Positions 53,609 through 62,732 are shown, counted from the stretch's first letter. The stretch is 64,000 nt of DNA from Aestuariibius sp. HNIBRBA575 (GCF_040932005.1 NZ_CP162414.1:771501-835500); one strand, 5' to 3'. The notes: generated by a model from the letters alone, not told the origin. Program-made: numbers and translations.

Positions 53609-54718
53609 TTGAAACAGATCGGAATCGGCATCTTGGGTGGCGGCTATATGGGCAAGGCCCATGCGGTGGCCATGTCTGCGGTTGGCGCGGTGTTTAATAC
53701 GGGCCTGCGTCCACGGCTGGAAATGGTCGCGGCATCGACGCCCGCCAGCGCCGAACGCTATCGCGCGGCCTATGGTTTTGCGCGCGCAACGGATGATTGG
53801 CGCGTGTTGGTCAATGACCCCAAGGTCGACGCCATCATCATCGCATCGCCCCAATCCACCCACCGCGCCATCGCAGAGGCGGCATTTGCACTGCAAAAAC
53901 CCGTGTTTTGCGAAAAACCACTGGGCGCGGATGCCGCTGACAGTGCCGCCATGACCAACGCCGCAGAGAAGGCGGGCGTGGTGAACATGGTGGGATTCAA
54001 CTATATCCGCACCCCCGCCAGTCAATTCGCCCGGCAGCTCATTTCGGATGGCGCAATTGGCGACATCACGTGGTTTCGGGGCGAACATACCGAAGATTTC
54101 TACGCCGATCCCAACAGCCCTGCCACGTGGCGCACATCCGGTGCGGCCAACGGCACGATGGGGGATTTGGCACCCCACATGATCAATGCGGCCCTCGCGT
54201 TGATCGGTCCTGTGGCGAAATTGATCGCCGAAGTTGAAACCGTTCACAAAACCCGCCCCGGTGGCGACGTCACCAATGATGACCACGCCCAAATGATGGT
54301 GCGGTTTGCAAATGGCGCCATGGGGCAGATGTATTTTAGCCGTATCTCGTCGGGGCGAAAAATGGGCTATGCCTATGAAATCACAGGCACAAAAGGCGCA
54401 ATTCGGTTCGACCAAGAGGACCAGAACGCGTTGTGGTTGTATCAATCAGACGATCCCGAACATATCCGCGGGTTTCGCAAAATCCTGACGGGGCCTGCGC
54501 ATCCTGATTATGAACCTTTTTGTCAGGGGCCCGGACATGGCACCGGCTATCAGGATCAAATCATCATCGAAGCCCGCGATTTTTTACACGCAATCGAAAC
54601 CGGAAAACCGGTTTGGCCCACCTTTCGTGATGGGCTTGAGGTGAACCAGATTGTGGCAGCCGCTTTGACATCTTCGAAACAGAAAACTTGGGTCGACGTG
54701 CCGTCGATCCCGTCTTGA
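53609..54718 (+). CDS. Gfo/Idh/MocA oxidoreductase, probable inositol-isomer dehydrogenase
   Basis: 369 residues from the TTG at 53609, preceded by GGGGAGGA; the frame is open to 53573 but that stretch overlaps the operator. Cofactor loop GILGGGYMGKAHAVAM near 7-22, catalytic lysine in FCEKPLG near 95, and GDLAPHMINAALALIG near 180. Likely oxidises another inositol isomer or an inositol derivative (scyllo- or chiro-inositol), by analogy with the accessory dehydrogenases of iol loci. Followed by an iolE-like gene at 11 bases. Confidence 0.8.
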   Translation: MKQIGIGILGGGYMGKAHAVAMSAVGAVFNTGLRPRLEMVAASTPASAERYRAAYGFARATDDWRVLVNDPKVDAIIIASPQSTHRAIAEAAFALQKPVFCEKPLGADAADSAAMTNAAEKAGVVNMVGFNYIRTPASQFARQLISDGAIGDITWFRGEHTEDFYADPNSPATWRTSGAANGTMGDLAPHMINAALALIGPVAKLIAEVETVHKTRPGGDVTNDDHAQMMVRFANGAMGQMYFSRISSGRKMGYAYEITGTKGAIRFDQEDQNALWLYQSDDPEHIRGFRKILTGPAHPDYEPFCQGPGHGTGYQDQIIIEARDFLHAIETGKPVWPTFRDGLEVNQIVAAALTSSKQKTWVDVPSIPS

Positions 54719-54729
54719 AAGGCAAAAAA

Positions 54730-55620
54730 ATGACGATCAGAATCGGTAACGCCCCTTGTTCGTGGGGCGTCGAATTTGCAGAAGATCCACGTAACCCCAC
54801 ATGGCAAAGTGTGCTGAGCGATTGCGCAGCCGCAGGGTATAAAGGCATCGAATTGGGCCCGATTGGGTTCATGCCCGAAGACCCGGCGATCCTGAAAGAC
54901 GAGCTGGCTAAAAACGATTTGGAACTGATCGGCGGCGTGATTTTCCGCCCGTTCCACGACGCGTCAAAATGGGATGAGGTCGTGGATGCCTCCAAACGCA
55001 CCTGCGAAGCGCTGGTCGCTCATGGCGCCAAACATCTGGTGTTGATCGATTCCATTTCCGAACGCCGTGCCCCCACCGCTGGCCGCCCCGCAGAGGCCGA
55101 ACAAATGGCCGATGACGAATGGAACGCCTATCGCGACCGGATCGTGGACATCGCCAAAATGGGCGCGGATTATGGGCTGATCCCCGAATTGCACCCCCAT
55201 GCCGGCGGGTTCATGGATTTTGAGCCCGAAGTCGAACGGATTCTATCAGAAGTCGATGCAGACACGCTGAAATTGTGTTTAGATACAGGGCATTGCACCT
55301 ATGCGGGCTTTGACCCGGTTGCGTTCATGAAACGGCATATGGACCGGATCACCTATGTGCATTTCAAATCGACGGATGCCGCCATCAAGGCAGAAGCTAT
55401 CGCCAATCGCACCGGGTTTTATGACGCCTGCGGGCAGGGCATTTTCTGCAACCTGGCCGATGGTGAGGTTGACCTGCCTGCAGTACGCGACCTGCTGTTG
55501 GAAACCGGTTTCGAAGGCTGGTGCACGATTGAACAGGACTGCGATCCCAACCTTGATCCTGACCCTTTGGGGGATGCGACCAAGAACCGTGAATACCTTG
55601 AATCTATTGGCTTTAACTAA
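54730..55620 (+). CDS. iolE: Inosose dehydratase/isomerase-like TIM-barrel protein
   Basis: 296 residues from the ATG at 54730 (AAAGG seven bases upstream). Xylose-isomerase-like TIM barrel: GNAPCSWGVEF near 6-16, a PELHPHAGGFMDFEPEV metal region near 154-170, CLDTGHCTYAGFDPV near 182-196 and HFKSTDAAI near 211. IolE dehydrates 2-keto-myo-inositol to the diketone used by IolD; position in a complete iol locus with no other candidate makes this the likeliest role. An epimerase of IolI type is the alternative. Confidence 0.8.
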   Translation: MTIRIGNAPCSWGVEFAEDPRNPTWQSVLSDCAAAGYKGIELGPIGFMPEDPAILKDELAKNDLELIGGVIFRPFHDASKWDEVVDASKRTCEALVAHGAKHLVLIDSISERRAPTAGRPAEAEQMADDEWNAYRDRIVDIAKMGADYGLIPELHPHAGGFMDFEPEVERILSEVDADTLKLCLDTGHCTYAGFDPVAFMKRHMDRITYVHFKSTDAAIKAEAIANRTGFYDACGQGIFCNLADGEVDLPAVRDLLLETGFEGWCTIEQDCDPNLDPDPLGDATKNREYLESIGFN

Positions 55621-55632
55621 GGAACCCTGATC

Positions 55633-56790
55633 ATGGCAAAACTTAAATGGGGTATGATTGGCGGCGGCGAAGGCAGCCAAATTGGACCGGCACATCGGCT
55701 TGGATCAGGGCTTGATGGGGAATTTGAATTCACCGCGGGCGCCTTGGATCATCGGCCCGATGCGGGGCGTGACTACGGTCAGCGGCTCGGCCTTGCGGCG
55801 GACCGGTCCTATGGTGATTGGCGCGACATGCTGGCCGGTGAAAAGGACCGCGCGGACCGCGTCGATCTGGTCACGGTGGCGACGCCAAATGCGACGCATT
55901 TTGAAATCACCAAAGCGTTCCTTGAAAACGGGTTTCACGTGCTGTGCGAAAAACCCATGACCATGAATGTCGATGAGGGCGAAGAGATCGTTAAGATCAG
56001 CCAAGCAACCGGAAAAATCTGTGCTGTGAACTATGGTTACACCGGATATTCGTTGGTCCGGCACATGCGGGCGATGGTTTTGCGCGGTGATTTAGGGGCG
56101 ATCCGTTTGGTCAAAGCAGAGTTTGCCCATGGCCATCACGCAGATGCCGCCGATGCCGACAATCCGCGGGTGCGCTGGCGGTATGATCCGGCGCAGGCTG
56201 GCGTGTCGGCGCAGTTCGCAGATTGTGGGATTCATGCGATGCATATGGCGTCATTTGTGACTGGCCAAGAGGTTGAAAAACTGTCCGCTGACATAGTGTC
56301 TTGCCTGCCAAGCCGAGAGCTGGAAGACGACGCAATGGTTAATTTCCGCATGGATGGCGGGGCGGTTGGCCGGTTGTGGACGTCGTCTGTTGCGATTGGG
56401 CGTCAGCATGGTCTGGGCATTCAGGTATTTGGCGAAAAGGGCGGGTTGCGGTGGTCGCAAGAGCATCCAAATCAGCTGTTTTGGATGCCGCTGAATGGTC
56501 GACTGCAAGTGATCGAGCGGGGCGAAGCAGGGCTGAGCCCAGAAGCCGACCGCACCACCCGCGTCACAATCGGTCATGCCGAAGGTATGCCATTGGCATT
56601 CGCTAATATTTACAAAGACTTGGCCGAAGCGATCCGCGCTGAAAAAGAAGGGCGTGCCATGGATCCCGCAGCGAACTTGTACCCGCGTGCTGTGGATGGT
56701 TTGCGGTCCATGGCCGCCGTATTTGCGGTCGCAGAAAGCGGCAAAACCGACGGGGCATGGGTCGATGCACGTCCGCCGATGCTGCGGTAA
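55633..56790 (+). CDS. Gfo/Idh/MocA oxidoreductase, third dehydrogenase of the locus
   Basis: 385 residues, 12 bases after the iolE-like gene. Cofactor loop MIGGGEGSQIGPAHRLG near 8-24, CEKPMTMNVDEGEEI near 104-118 with the catalytic lysine, and DCGIHAMHMASFVTGQE near 195-211 with the active-site histidine. Longer than iolG and closer in style to scyllo-inositol/sugar oxidoreductases (IolX/IolW-like). Converges on the unrecognised gene at 56791 with no gap. Confidence 0.8.
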   Translation: MAKLKWGMIGGGEGSQIGPAHRLGSGLDGEFEFTAGALDHRPDAGRDYGQRLGLAADRSYGDWRDMLAGEKDRADRVDLVTVATPNATHFEITKAFLENGFHVLCEKPMTMNVDEGEEIVKISQATGKICAVNYGYTGYSLVRHMRAMVLRGDLGAIRLVKAEFAHGHHADAADADNPRVRWRYDPAQAGVSAQFADCGIHAMHMASFVTGQEVEKLSADIVSCLPSRELEDDAMVNFRMDGGAVGRLWTSSVAIGRQHGLGIQVFGEKGGLRWSQEHPNQLFWMPLNGRLQVIERGEAGLSPEADRTTRVTIGHAEGMPLAFANIYKDLAEAIRAEKEGRAMDPAANLYPRAVDGLRSMAAVFAVAESGKTDGAWVDARPPMLR

Positions 56791-57564
56791 TTACATGCGG
56801 ATCGCGCCAGTCAGGGCGCGGTATGGCATGTCGCGATACCGTTGGCGCAGGGCTTCAAATTCCTGCGCCAAAGCGCCGATATTGGCGGTGGCATCGGTGC
56901 AAAACACAAACACAGATATTAACGACGCATGCGGAACGTCCGGGCCTTTGGGCTGCTGGCGCTGATACAGAATTTCTACAAATGGCGCATCATCCGGCCC
57001 CAGGCCCAGCATCAAACGAGCCACGCCTGAATGTACGTTAATACCGGGGCCGCTGAGCGAAATCATCCAGCGATCCTGACCCAATTCAAAGGCTTTGGGC
57101 ACAAACATATTCGCCGCTGTGGCCACATCCAACGCTGCGATATCGGACAAATCTGCGGCGGTTTGGGTGGCGATGAATTGGTCGTCCATTGCGTTCAAAG
57201 AGGCGACTTCCATGACGTCGACTTCAAAATTTCGCTCAACACGTGTTTCGATTGGGGCGGTTCTGAAACGCAGTAACCCTTTGTCATTCTTTAGAAATTT
57301 ACCGGACAGGTAATACAGGTATTCCCCCATCGGCTCAACGTCCCAGAACAGGCCAGCGTAGGTGTCGACGTGATCCGCATCGGCGGGGTGGTCAACCCAA
57401 ACGGGCAGATCGAACTCTGTCTGACCTTGGGAAATGGGGGCATGTGTGACCTCTGGATGGGCCGCTAGATTTTCGATGTGATTTCCCTGTGCGATCACGG
57501 TTTTGGGGCGCGGGCTGGTGCGGGGTGGGATCGGGCGGAACAAATCGACGATTTTTTTGAACAT
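56791..57564 (-). CDS. Unrecognised protein translationally coupled to the LacI regulator
   Basis: 257 residues with a short basic N-terminus (MFKKIVDLFRPIPPRTSPRP) and no clear signal or transmembrane helix. The body contains PVWVDHPADADHVDTYAGLF near 53-72, MGEYLYYLSGKFLKND near 79-94 and PGINVHSGVARLMLGLG near 173-189. I do not recognise the family. Its ATG (57564) comes directly after the LacI TAA (57567-57565), so it is made with the regulator. Position suggests a part in inositol metabolism or its control, but that is inference. Confidence 0.6.
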   Translation of the reverse strand: MFKKIVDLFRPIPPRTSPRPKTVIAQGNHIENLAAHPEVTHAPISQGQTEFDLPVWVDHPADADHVDTYAGLFWDVEPMGEYLYYLSGKFLKNDKGLLRFRTAPIETRVERNFEVDVMEVASLNAMDDQFIATQTAADLSDIAALDVATAANMFVPKAFELGQDRWMISLSGPGINVHSGVARLMLGLGPDDAPFVEILYQRQQPKGPDVPHASLISVFVFCTDATANIGALAQEFEALRQRYRDMPYRALTGAIRM

Positions 57565-58569
57565 TTACTTGCCTTCTGGAGGGCGCAACGTGCCGCGTTC
57601 GACAACGGAACAGGGGAACAGGCGTGCTTCGGGATAGCGGTCGGGTTCTTCTAACATGGCGACCATCAATTCAATGGAGGATCGGATGATTTGTTGAATG
57701 GGCTGGTGGATTGTGGTCAGGTTTATGTTTTCCCACCGCGACATTTCCATGTCGTTTAATCCAATAATGCCAATGTCTTGTGCGATTGTCAGGCCATGGT
57801 CATCGATCGCGGACAACGCCCCGATCGACAGCACATCATCCCCGCAAAAATAGGCTTCGGCGCGGGTTTCGTTTAGCAGACGCTGCATTTCAGTGCGGCC
57901 AGCTTCAAATGAATAGGCATCGGCAAAGCTGTGGCTCAGGGTGATGTCGGGGTGGTTTTTCAACTCTTGTTCAAAGCCTTTGAAGCGGTCTTGGGTCGAT
58001 GTCGCGGTAATCGGTCCACCCATAAATCCAACATGTTTATAGCCACGAGCAACCAGGGTTTGCGCCGCCATACGCCCACATTCGACGTTATCCACCCCAA
58101 CCACATGGACCTGAGGTGAACTGGAATACCGGCCAAAGGAATGCACCACCGGAACCCCGGCATCGCGAAACGATTTGGCGAAATTTGGGGGCAGGGTAGA
58201 GGACGCGACGACGACCCCATCCACCGAATATTGTTGCAGCATCCGCACGGAATTTTCGGGATCGGTTTCATCGGTCAAATTCACCAGCAATGGCCGCAGC
58301 CCGCGATCCTGTAGGCCGCGGGTAAACAGATCAAACACCTCTAGGAAAATCGGGTTGTGAAAGTTGTTGGACACCAAACCAATCAATTTGGTGCGCCGTG
58401 TGGTCAGGCTTCGGGCGAGGAAATTGGGGCTATATCCCAGATCTTGGGCCGCTTTTTCGACCTTTCGACGCATTTTGTCGGAAACTGAGGCCCCATCGGT
58501 AAAGGTGCGCGATACCGCAGAACGGGACACGCCCGCGCGTTCTGCGACATCCTTTAATGTGACGGCCAT
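57565..58569 (-). CDS. LacI-family regulator of the inositol locus
   Basis: 334 residues: N-terminal HTH (TLKDVAERAGVSRSAVSRTF at 4-23), hinge helix with FLARSLTTRRT near 51, and a periplasmic-binding-protein-like effector domain. Two identical operator palindromes lie in the divergent region upstream of this gene and importer (58644-58663) and before iolD/dehydrogenase (53562-53579), so it probably represses both and is itself autoregulated. The inducer is presumably an inositol or early pathway intermediate. Confidence 0.9.
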   Translation of the reverse strand: MAVTLKDVAERAGVSRSAVSRTFTDGASVSDKMRRKVEKAAQDLGYSPNFLARSLTTRRTKLIGLVSNNFHNPIFLEVFDLFTRGLQDRGLRPLLVNLTDETDPENSVRMLQQYSVDGVVVASSTLPPNFAKSFRDAGVPVVHSFGRYSSSPQVHVVGVDNVECGRMAAQTLVARGYKHVGFMGGPITATSTQDRFKGFEQELKNHPDITLSHSFADAYSFEAGRTEMQRLLNETRAEAYFCGDDVLSIGALSAIDDHGLTIAQDIGIIGLNDMEMSRWENINLTTIHQPIQQIIRSSIELMVAMLEEPDRYPEARLFPCSVVERGTLRPPEGK

Positions 58570-58643
58570 GCCTGCTTCCTTCTTGTTTGGATGATGTTTT
58601 ACCTGAACGCGCCGCTGAATTCAGCATCTAATTCGCGGATCAA

Positions 58644-58663
58644 TTTTGCAACCGGTTGCAAAA
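58644..58663. promoter_or_regulatory. LacI-type operator TTTTGCAACCGGTTGCAAAA (importer/LacI divergent region)
   Basis: Perfect 20-bp palindrome whose central 18 bases equal the site at 53562-53579. It lies between the LacI gene start (58569) and the substrate-binding protein start (58750). Confidence 0.88.
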
Positions 58664-58749
58664 TGGTGAAATTTGTGGTTATTTAGATTCGGAGAGACGG
58701 AGGAGACCGCTCTTTCGACACCTTGAGGGTGATAATCTGGGAGGAAATC

Positions 58750-59682
58750 ATGACTTCAACATTCAAGAAGATTGCGCTAGCCGCTGCCGTTTCATTGGCA
58801 GGGTCCGTTGCGACAGCTGAGACCTATATTCTGGTCAGCCACGCGCCAGACAGCGACAGCTGGTGGAACACGATCAAAAACGGCATTGCCTTGGCGGGCG
58901 ATCAAATGGGCGTTGAGGTGGAATACCGCAACCCGCCCACCGGTGATCTGGCCGATATGGCGCGCATCATCGAACAGGCCGCGGCGTCTAACCCGGATGG
59001 GATCATCACCACGCTGGCGGATTTCGATGTGCTAAGCGGCCCAATCCGGGCGGCGGTTGATCAGGGGATCAACGTGATCATCATGAATTCCGGCACACCT
59101 GAACAGGTGCGCGAAGTGGGGGCCTTGATGTTTGTCGGGCAGCCTGAATATGACGCTGGTCTGGCGGCGGGTCTGCGCGCCAAGGGCGACGGCATTGAAT
59201 CCTTTGTGTGCGTGAACCACGTGATTTCAAACACAGTGGTCGCCGAACGGTGCCGCGGTTTTGCGGACGGTCTGGGCATTGAGCTGGGTGATCAGATGAT
59301 CGATTCCGGCCAAGATCCGGCCGAGATTAAAAACCGGGTGATTGCCTATCTGACCGCAAATCCTGAAACCGACGCGATCCTGACGCTGGGGCCGACCTCT
59401 GCGGATCCAACATTGCTGGCCGTGGATGAAATGGGCATCGCCGGTGACATCTATTTCGGGACATTTGATCTGGGCGATAACATCGTTCAGGGGATCAAAG
59501 ACGGCGTGATCAACTGGGGTATCGATCAGCAGCCATTCCTGCAGGCTTATCTGCCGGTTGTTGTGTTGACCAACTACGATCGCTACGGCGTTCTGCCCGG
59601 CAATAACATCAATTCGGGCCCCGGTTTTGTCACCGCTGACGCCCTGGGCAAAGTCGAAGAATTTGCAGGTGAATACCGCTAA
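58750..59682 (+). CDS. Periplasmic inositol/sugar-binding protein of ABC importer
   Basis: 310 residues from the ATG at 58750 with GGGAGGAAATC upstream. Signal peptide MTSTFKKIALAAAVSLAGSV, cleaved after ATA. Cluster-B (ribose/inositol type) solute-binding fold: HAPDSDSWWNTIKNGIALAG near 33-52, MNSGTPEQVREVGALMFVGQ near 113-132, and DQQPFLQAYLPVVVL near 262-276. Substrate assigned as inositol from the operon; ribose-like sugars are the alternative. Confidence 0.88.
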   Translation: MTSTFKKIALAAAVSLAGSVATAETYILVSHAPDSDSWWNTIKNGIALAGDQMGVEVEYRNPPTGDLADMARIIEQAAASNPDGIITTLADFDVLSGPIRAAVDQGINVIIMNSGTPEQVREVGALMFVGQPEYDAGLAAGLRAKGDGIESFVCVNHVISNTVVAERCRGFADGLGIELGDQMIDSGQDPAEIKNRVIAYLTANPETDAILTLGPTSADPTLLAVDEMGIAGDIYFGTFDLGDNIVQGIKDGVINWGIDQQPFLQAYLPVVVLTNYDRYGVLPGNNINSGPGFVTADALGKVEEFAGEYR

Positions 59683-59726
59683 TCCCTGAGGCAAATGCCA
59701 TCGCGATTTGCGCGGTTTCTTAACCT

Positions 59727-59755
59727 GTATGGCGGCGTGCGACATGCCGCCATAC
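59727..59755 (+). repeat. Intercistronic hairpin between binding protein and permease
   Basis: GTATGGCGGC and GCCGCCATAC form a 10-bp perfect stem, extendable inward by three pairs to a CGA loop. There is no following T-tract. Such structures protect the upstream mRNA or attenuate read-through and would give more binding protein than permease. Confidence 0.65.
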
Positions 59756-59801
59756 GCATCTCACCTTTCCTCAAAATCTTTGCACGCTTCGGAGTAAAAG
59801 C

Positions 59802-60923
59802 ATGTCAGACGGAACCTCCATTTCCGGCGCAGACGAGCGTATTAAACAACAATCCCGTCTTCGCACCGCCCTGATCCGCCCCGAATTGGGTGGGATATGT
59901 GGCACCATCATCGTGTTTGCATTGTTCCTGATTTTCGCCGGAGACAGTGGCATGTTCAACGCCCAAGGCGTGATGAACTGGTCCACCGTTTCCGCCCAAT
60001 TCATGATCATCGCGGTGGGCGCCTGTATGCTGATGATTGCCGGTGAATTTGACCTGTCCGTTGGGTCGATGATCGGGTTCGCGGGCATGATGATCGCGAT
60101 TTTTTCCGTCACGCTGGGCTGGCCGATGTGGCAGGCCATCATCGCGACCTTTGTTCTGGCCATCGCGATTGGTGCCCTGAATGGCTATATCGTTGTGCGC
60201 ACTGGATTGCCCAGTTTCATCGTGACGTTGGCGTTCCTGTTTATCCTGCGGGGGTTTGCGATTTTCCTGCCGCAATTGGTGGAACGCAAAACTGTGATTG
60301 GCGGGTTAAAGGATGTCGCAGAAGGCGATTGGCTGGCGCCGATTTTTGGTGGCAAAGTGTTCAAGGGCCTGTTCCAGTGGCTGGGCGACAAAGGCGTCAT
60401 CGACACATTCACCCGCGGCACCAAAGAGGGTCAGCCCGTGATCGAAGGCGTGCCAATGATGATCATCTGGGCCATCGCTTTGGTGGTGATTGGTCATTTG
60501 ATTATGACGCGCACACGGTTCGGAAACTGGGTTTTCGCCGCCGGTGGTGACGCCCAGGCCGCCCGTTATGTGGGGGTTCCGGTGAACCGGGTGAAAATCC
60601 TGTTGTTCATGTTCACCGCCTTTTGCGCCACAATTTTGGCAACCTGTCAGGTGATGGAATTTGGATCGGCTGGATCGGATCGCGGCATGTTAAAAGAGTT
60701 CGAAGCCATCATCGCCGTGGTCATCGGCGGCGCGTTGTTGACCGGTGGTTACGGCTCTGTTTTGGGGGCGGCACTGGGTGCGTTGATATTTGGCGTCGTG
60801 CAGCAGGGCCTATTTTTCGCAGGGGTCGAAAGCTCGCTTTTCCGGGTGTTTTTGGGGGTGATCCTGCTGTCTGCGGTGATCCTAAACACCTATATCCGCC
60901 GCATCATCACAGGGGAGCGGTGA
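59802..60923 (+). CDS. ABC importer permease (ribose/inositol type)
   Basis: 373 residues, about ten membrane helices of the BPD_transp_2 family. [20 protein letters not shown] near 81-100 and [20 protein letters not shown] near 244-263 (the coupling-helix region) are typical. One permease forms a homodimer in these importers. Ends 1 base before the ATPase gene (TGATATG). Confidence 0.92.
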   Translation: MSDGTSISGADERIKQQSRLRTALIRPELGGICGTIIVFALFLIFAGDSGMFNAQGVMNWSTVSAQFMIIAVGACMLMIAGEFDLSVGSMIGFAGMMIAIFSVTLGWPMWQAIIATFVLAIAIGALNGYIVVRTGLPSFIVTLAFLFILRGFAIFLPQLVERKTVIGGLKDVAEGDWLAPIFGGKVFKGLFQWLGDKGVIDTFTRGTKEGQPVIEGVPMMIIWAIALVVIGHLIMTRTRFGNWVFAAGGDAQAARYVGVPVNRVKILLFMFTAFCATILATCQVMEFGSAGSDRGMLKEFEAIIAVVIGGALLTGGYGSVLGAALGALIFGVVQQGLFFAGVESSLFRVFLGVILLSAVILNTYIRRIITGER

Positions 60924-60924
60924 T

Positions 60925-61713
60925 ATGACAAACGACCATGCACCCATCATTCAAATGCAAGGGATCGAAAAGCATTTCGGGTCCGTCATTGCGCTGGCTG
61001 GGGTATCGCTGGATATCTTTCCGGGTGAATGTCACTGCCTGCTAGGCGACAATGGCGCGGGTAAATCCACGTTCATCAAAACCATGTCGGGCGTGCATAA
61101 ACCCACCAAAGGCGAGATCCTGTTTGAGGGCCAGCCGATGAATTTCACCGATCCGAGGGATGCCATTTCGGCCGGGATCGCCACCGTTTATCAGGATTTG
61201 GCGATGATCCCTTTGATGTCTGTGTCGCGCAATTTCTTTATGGGAAATGAGCCAACCAAAAAGGCCGGTCCATTTACCCTGTTTGATCACGATCACGCCA
61301 ACGAAGTGACGATGACTGAGATGCGCAAAATGGGCATCAACCTGCGTGGCCCTGATCAGGCGGTCGGCACATTGTCAGGCGGGGAACGTCAAACGGTTGC
61401 CATCGCCCGTGCGGTGCATTTCGGGGCCAAGGTGCTGATCCTGGACGAACCCACTTCGGCGCTGGGGGTGCGGCAAACGGCCAATGTTTTGTCGACCATC
61501 GATAAGGTGCGCAAACAGGGGATCGGTGTGGTGTTCATCACCCATAACGTGCGCCACGCCATGGCTGTGGGGGACCGATTTACGGTGCTGAACCGTGGCC
61601 AAACGCTGGGCACTGCGCAGCGCGGGCAGATCACCCCAGAGGAATTACAAGACCTGATGGCCGGTGGTCAGGAACTGGTGGCCCTAGAGGGATCGTTGGG
61701 CGGCACGGTTTAG
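60925..61713 (+). CDS. ABC importer ATPase, single nucleotide-binding domain
   Basis: 262 residues. Walker [15 protein letters not shown] near 40-53, signature [14 protein letters not shown] near 150-163, Walker [13 protein letters not shown] near 170-181, and H-loop FITHN near 201. Many sugar ABC ATPases of this type are double-length (about 500 residues, second half degenerate); this is the short form also common in alphaproteobacterial inositol and fructose importers. Terminator follows. Confidence 0.92.
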   Translation: MTNDHAPIIQMQGIEKHFGSVIALAGVSLDIFPGECHCLLGDNGAGKSTFIKTMSGVHKPTKGEILFEGQPMNFTDPRDAISAGIATVYQDLAMIPLMSVSRNFFMGNEPTKKAGPFTLFDHDHANEVTMTEMRKMGINLRGPDQAVGTLSGGERQTVAIARAVHFGAKVLILDEPTSALGVRQTANVLSTIDKVRKQGIGVVFITHNVRHAMAVGDRFTVLNRGQTLGTAQRGQITPEELQDLMAGGQELVALEGSLGGTV

Positions 61714-61732
61714 GGCATTGCTTGCGTAACAC

Positions 61733-61763
61733 AAAAGGGCGTCCCAATTGGGGCGCCTTTTTT
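61733..61763 (+). terminator. Rho-independent terminator after the inositol importer
   Basis: AAAAGGGCGTCCC and GGGGCGCCTTTT pair around AATT (two G-U pairs), followed by a continuing run of T. It begins 20 bases after the ATPase stop. Confidence 0.85.
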
Positions 61764-61786
61764 GTTTGACCCAATGTGCGAATCAA

Positions 61787-61804
61787 CATAACCATATTGT
61801 TATG
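61787..61804. promoter_or_regulatory. Inverted repeat CATAAC-N6-GTTATG overlapping the ArsR start codon
   Basis: Perfect 6-bp half-sites separated by CATATT; the right half contains the ATG start. No Shine-Dalgarno sequence is visible before this ATG. The site is a good candidate for autoregulation by the encoded ArsR protein. Confidence 0.6.
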
Positions 61805-62173
61805 GAACAAATTGGTTATGAAACTCACGCACCGGCCTTGGATGCCATTTTTCACGCTCTTGCTGATCCAACGCGCCGGGCCATCCTGTCACGTTTGGCG
61901 CAAGGGACGGCGTCGGTGAACGACTTGGCCGAACCTTTCGCAATCAGCCAGCCTGCTGTTTCAAAACATCTAAAAGTTTTGGAAGGCGCGGGTTTGATCC
62001 TGCGGGATATCGACAAACAACGCCGCCCCGCACGGCTGAATGCGCAACCCATGGCCGATGCTGTGGCCTGGTTAGAAGAGTTTAAATCGTTTTGGACCGA
62101 CAGTTTCGATCAACTTGATACATTGCTGGAAACATTAAAGAAAAACCAACCAGAAGGAGGATCGGATGAATGA
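61802..62173 (+). CDS. ArsR-family transcriptional regulator
   Basis: 123 residues from the ATG at 61802 (MEQIGYETHAPALDAIFHAL). Winged HTH with DPTRRAILSRLAQGTASVND near 22-41 and ISQPAVSKHLKVLEGAGLI near 48-66. No metal-binding cysteine motif, as in the ArsR proteins that pair with SRPBCC genes. The next gene starts inside its last codons (8-base overlap). Leaderless translation is possible. Confidence 0.9.
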   Translation: MEQIGYETHAPALDAIFHALADPTRRAILSRLAQGTASVNDLAEPFAISQPAVSKHLKVLEGAGLILRDIDKQRRPARLNAQPMADAVAWLEEFKSFWTDSFDQLDTLLETLKKNQPEGGSDE

Positions 62174-62660
62174 TCTGCCGACCTATATTTTAGACCGCGT
62201 TTTTGATGCACCCCGCGCATTGGTTTGGCGTACATGGACCGAAGCTGAGTTATTGGGCCAGTGGTATGGACCCGGTGTGGAAACGGTGATCCACGAATTG
62301 GACGTGCGCCCCGGCGGGCTTTGGCTCAATGAAATGAAGATGAAACAGGGCTCGGGTTATCAACGGGTTGAATATCTAGAGGTCGAGCCACAAGCCAAGC
62401 TGGTTTGGCTTCATGCCAATGCGGATGCAAACTGGAATGTGGCCAGCAATCCGATGATGCCCGATTGGCCGCGGGTGTTGATGACGGTGGTAACGTTTGA
62501 GGAAAAGGACGGCCAAACCCATATGCGTCTGACCTGGACCCCGCATGAGGCAAGTGAGGCTGAAATCGCCTGTTTCCGGGGCGCGATGGCCGGGCTGGAT
62601 TCTGGTTGGGGTGCGGGCATGGAACTGCTGGCGAATATGTTGGTTGATTTGCAGACTTAA
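62166..62660 (+). CDS. SRPBCC/AHSA1-domain protein
   Basis: 164 residues. Begins MNDLPTYILDRVFDAPRALV with the typical VWRTWTEAELLGQWYGPG, and ends in the amphipathic helix of the START-like pocket (GWGAGMELLANMLVDLQ). Such proteins are almost always encoded with an ArsR partner and are thought to bind a hydrophobic ligand; no function is established. Confidence 0.9.
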   Translation: MNDLPTYILDRVFDAPRALVWRTWTEAELLGQWYGPGVETVIHELDVRPGGLWLNEMKMKQGSGYQRVEYLEVEPQAKLVWLHANADANWNVASNPMMPDWPRVLMTVVTFEEKDGQTHMRLTWTPHEASEAEIACFRGAMAGLDSGWGAGMELLANMLVDLQT

Positions 62661-62706
62661 ACCAACCGGATCTGGGCCAAATTAGGGTTTAGACGACAAT
62701 TTTTCG

Positions 62707-62732
62707 GGGGGCGTTTGTCAGCGCCCCCTTTT
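62707..62732 (+). terminator. Rho-independent terminator after the ArsR-SRPBCC pair
   Basis: GGGGGCG and CGCCCCC form a 7-bp stem around TTTGTCAG, followed by TTTT, 46 bases after the SRPBCC stop and before pxpB. Confidence 0.75.

Noticed and set aside
61748..61801. Longer N-terminus for the ArsR regulator
   Set aside because: The extra residues would be encoded by the importer terminator and the inverted repeat; the ATG at 61802 fits the family.
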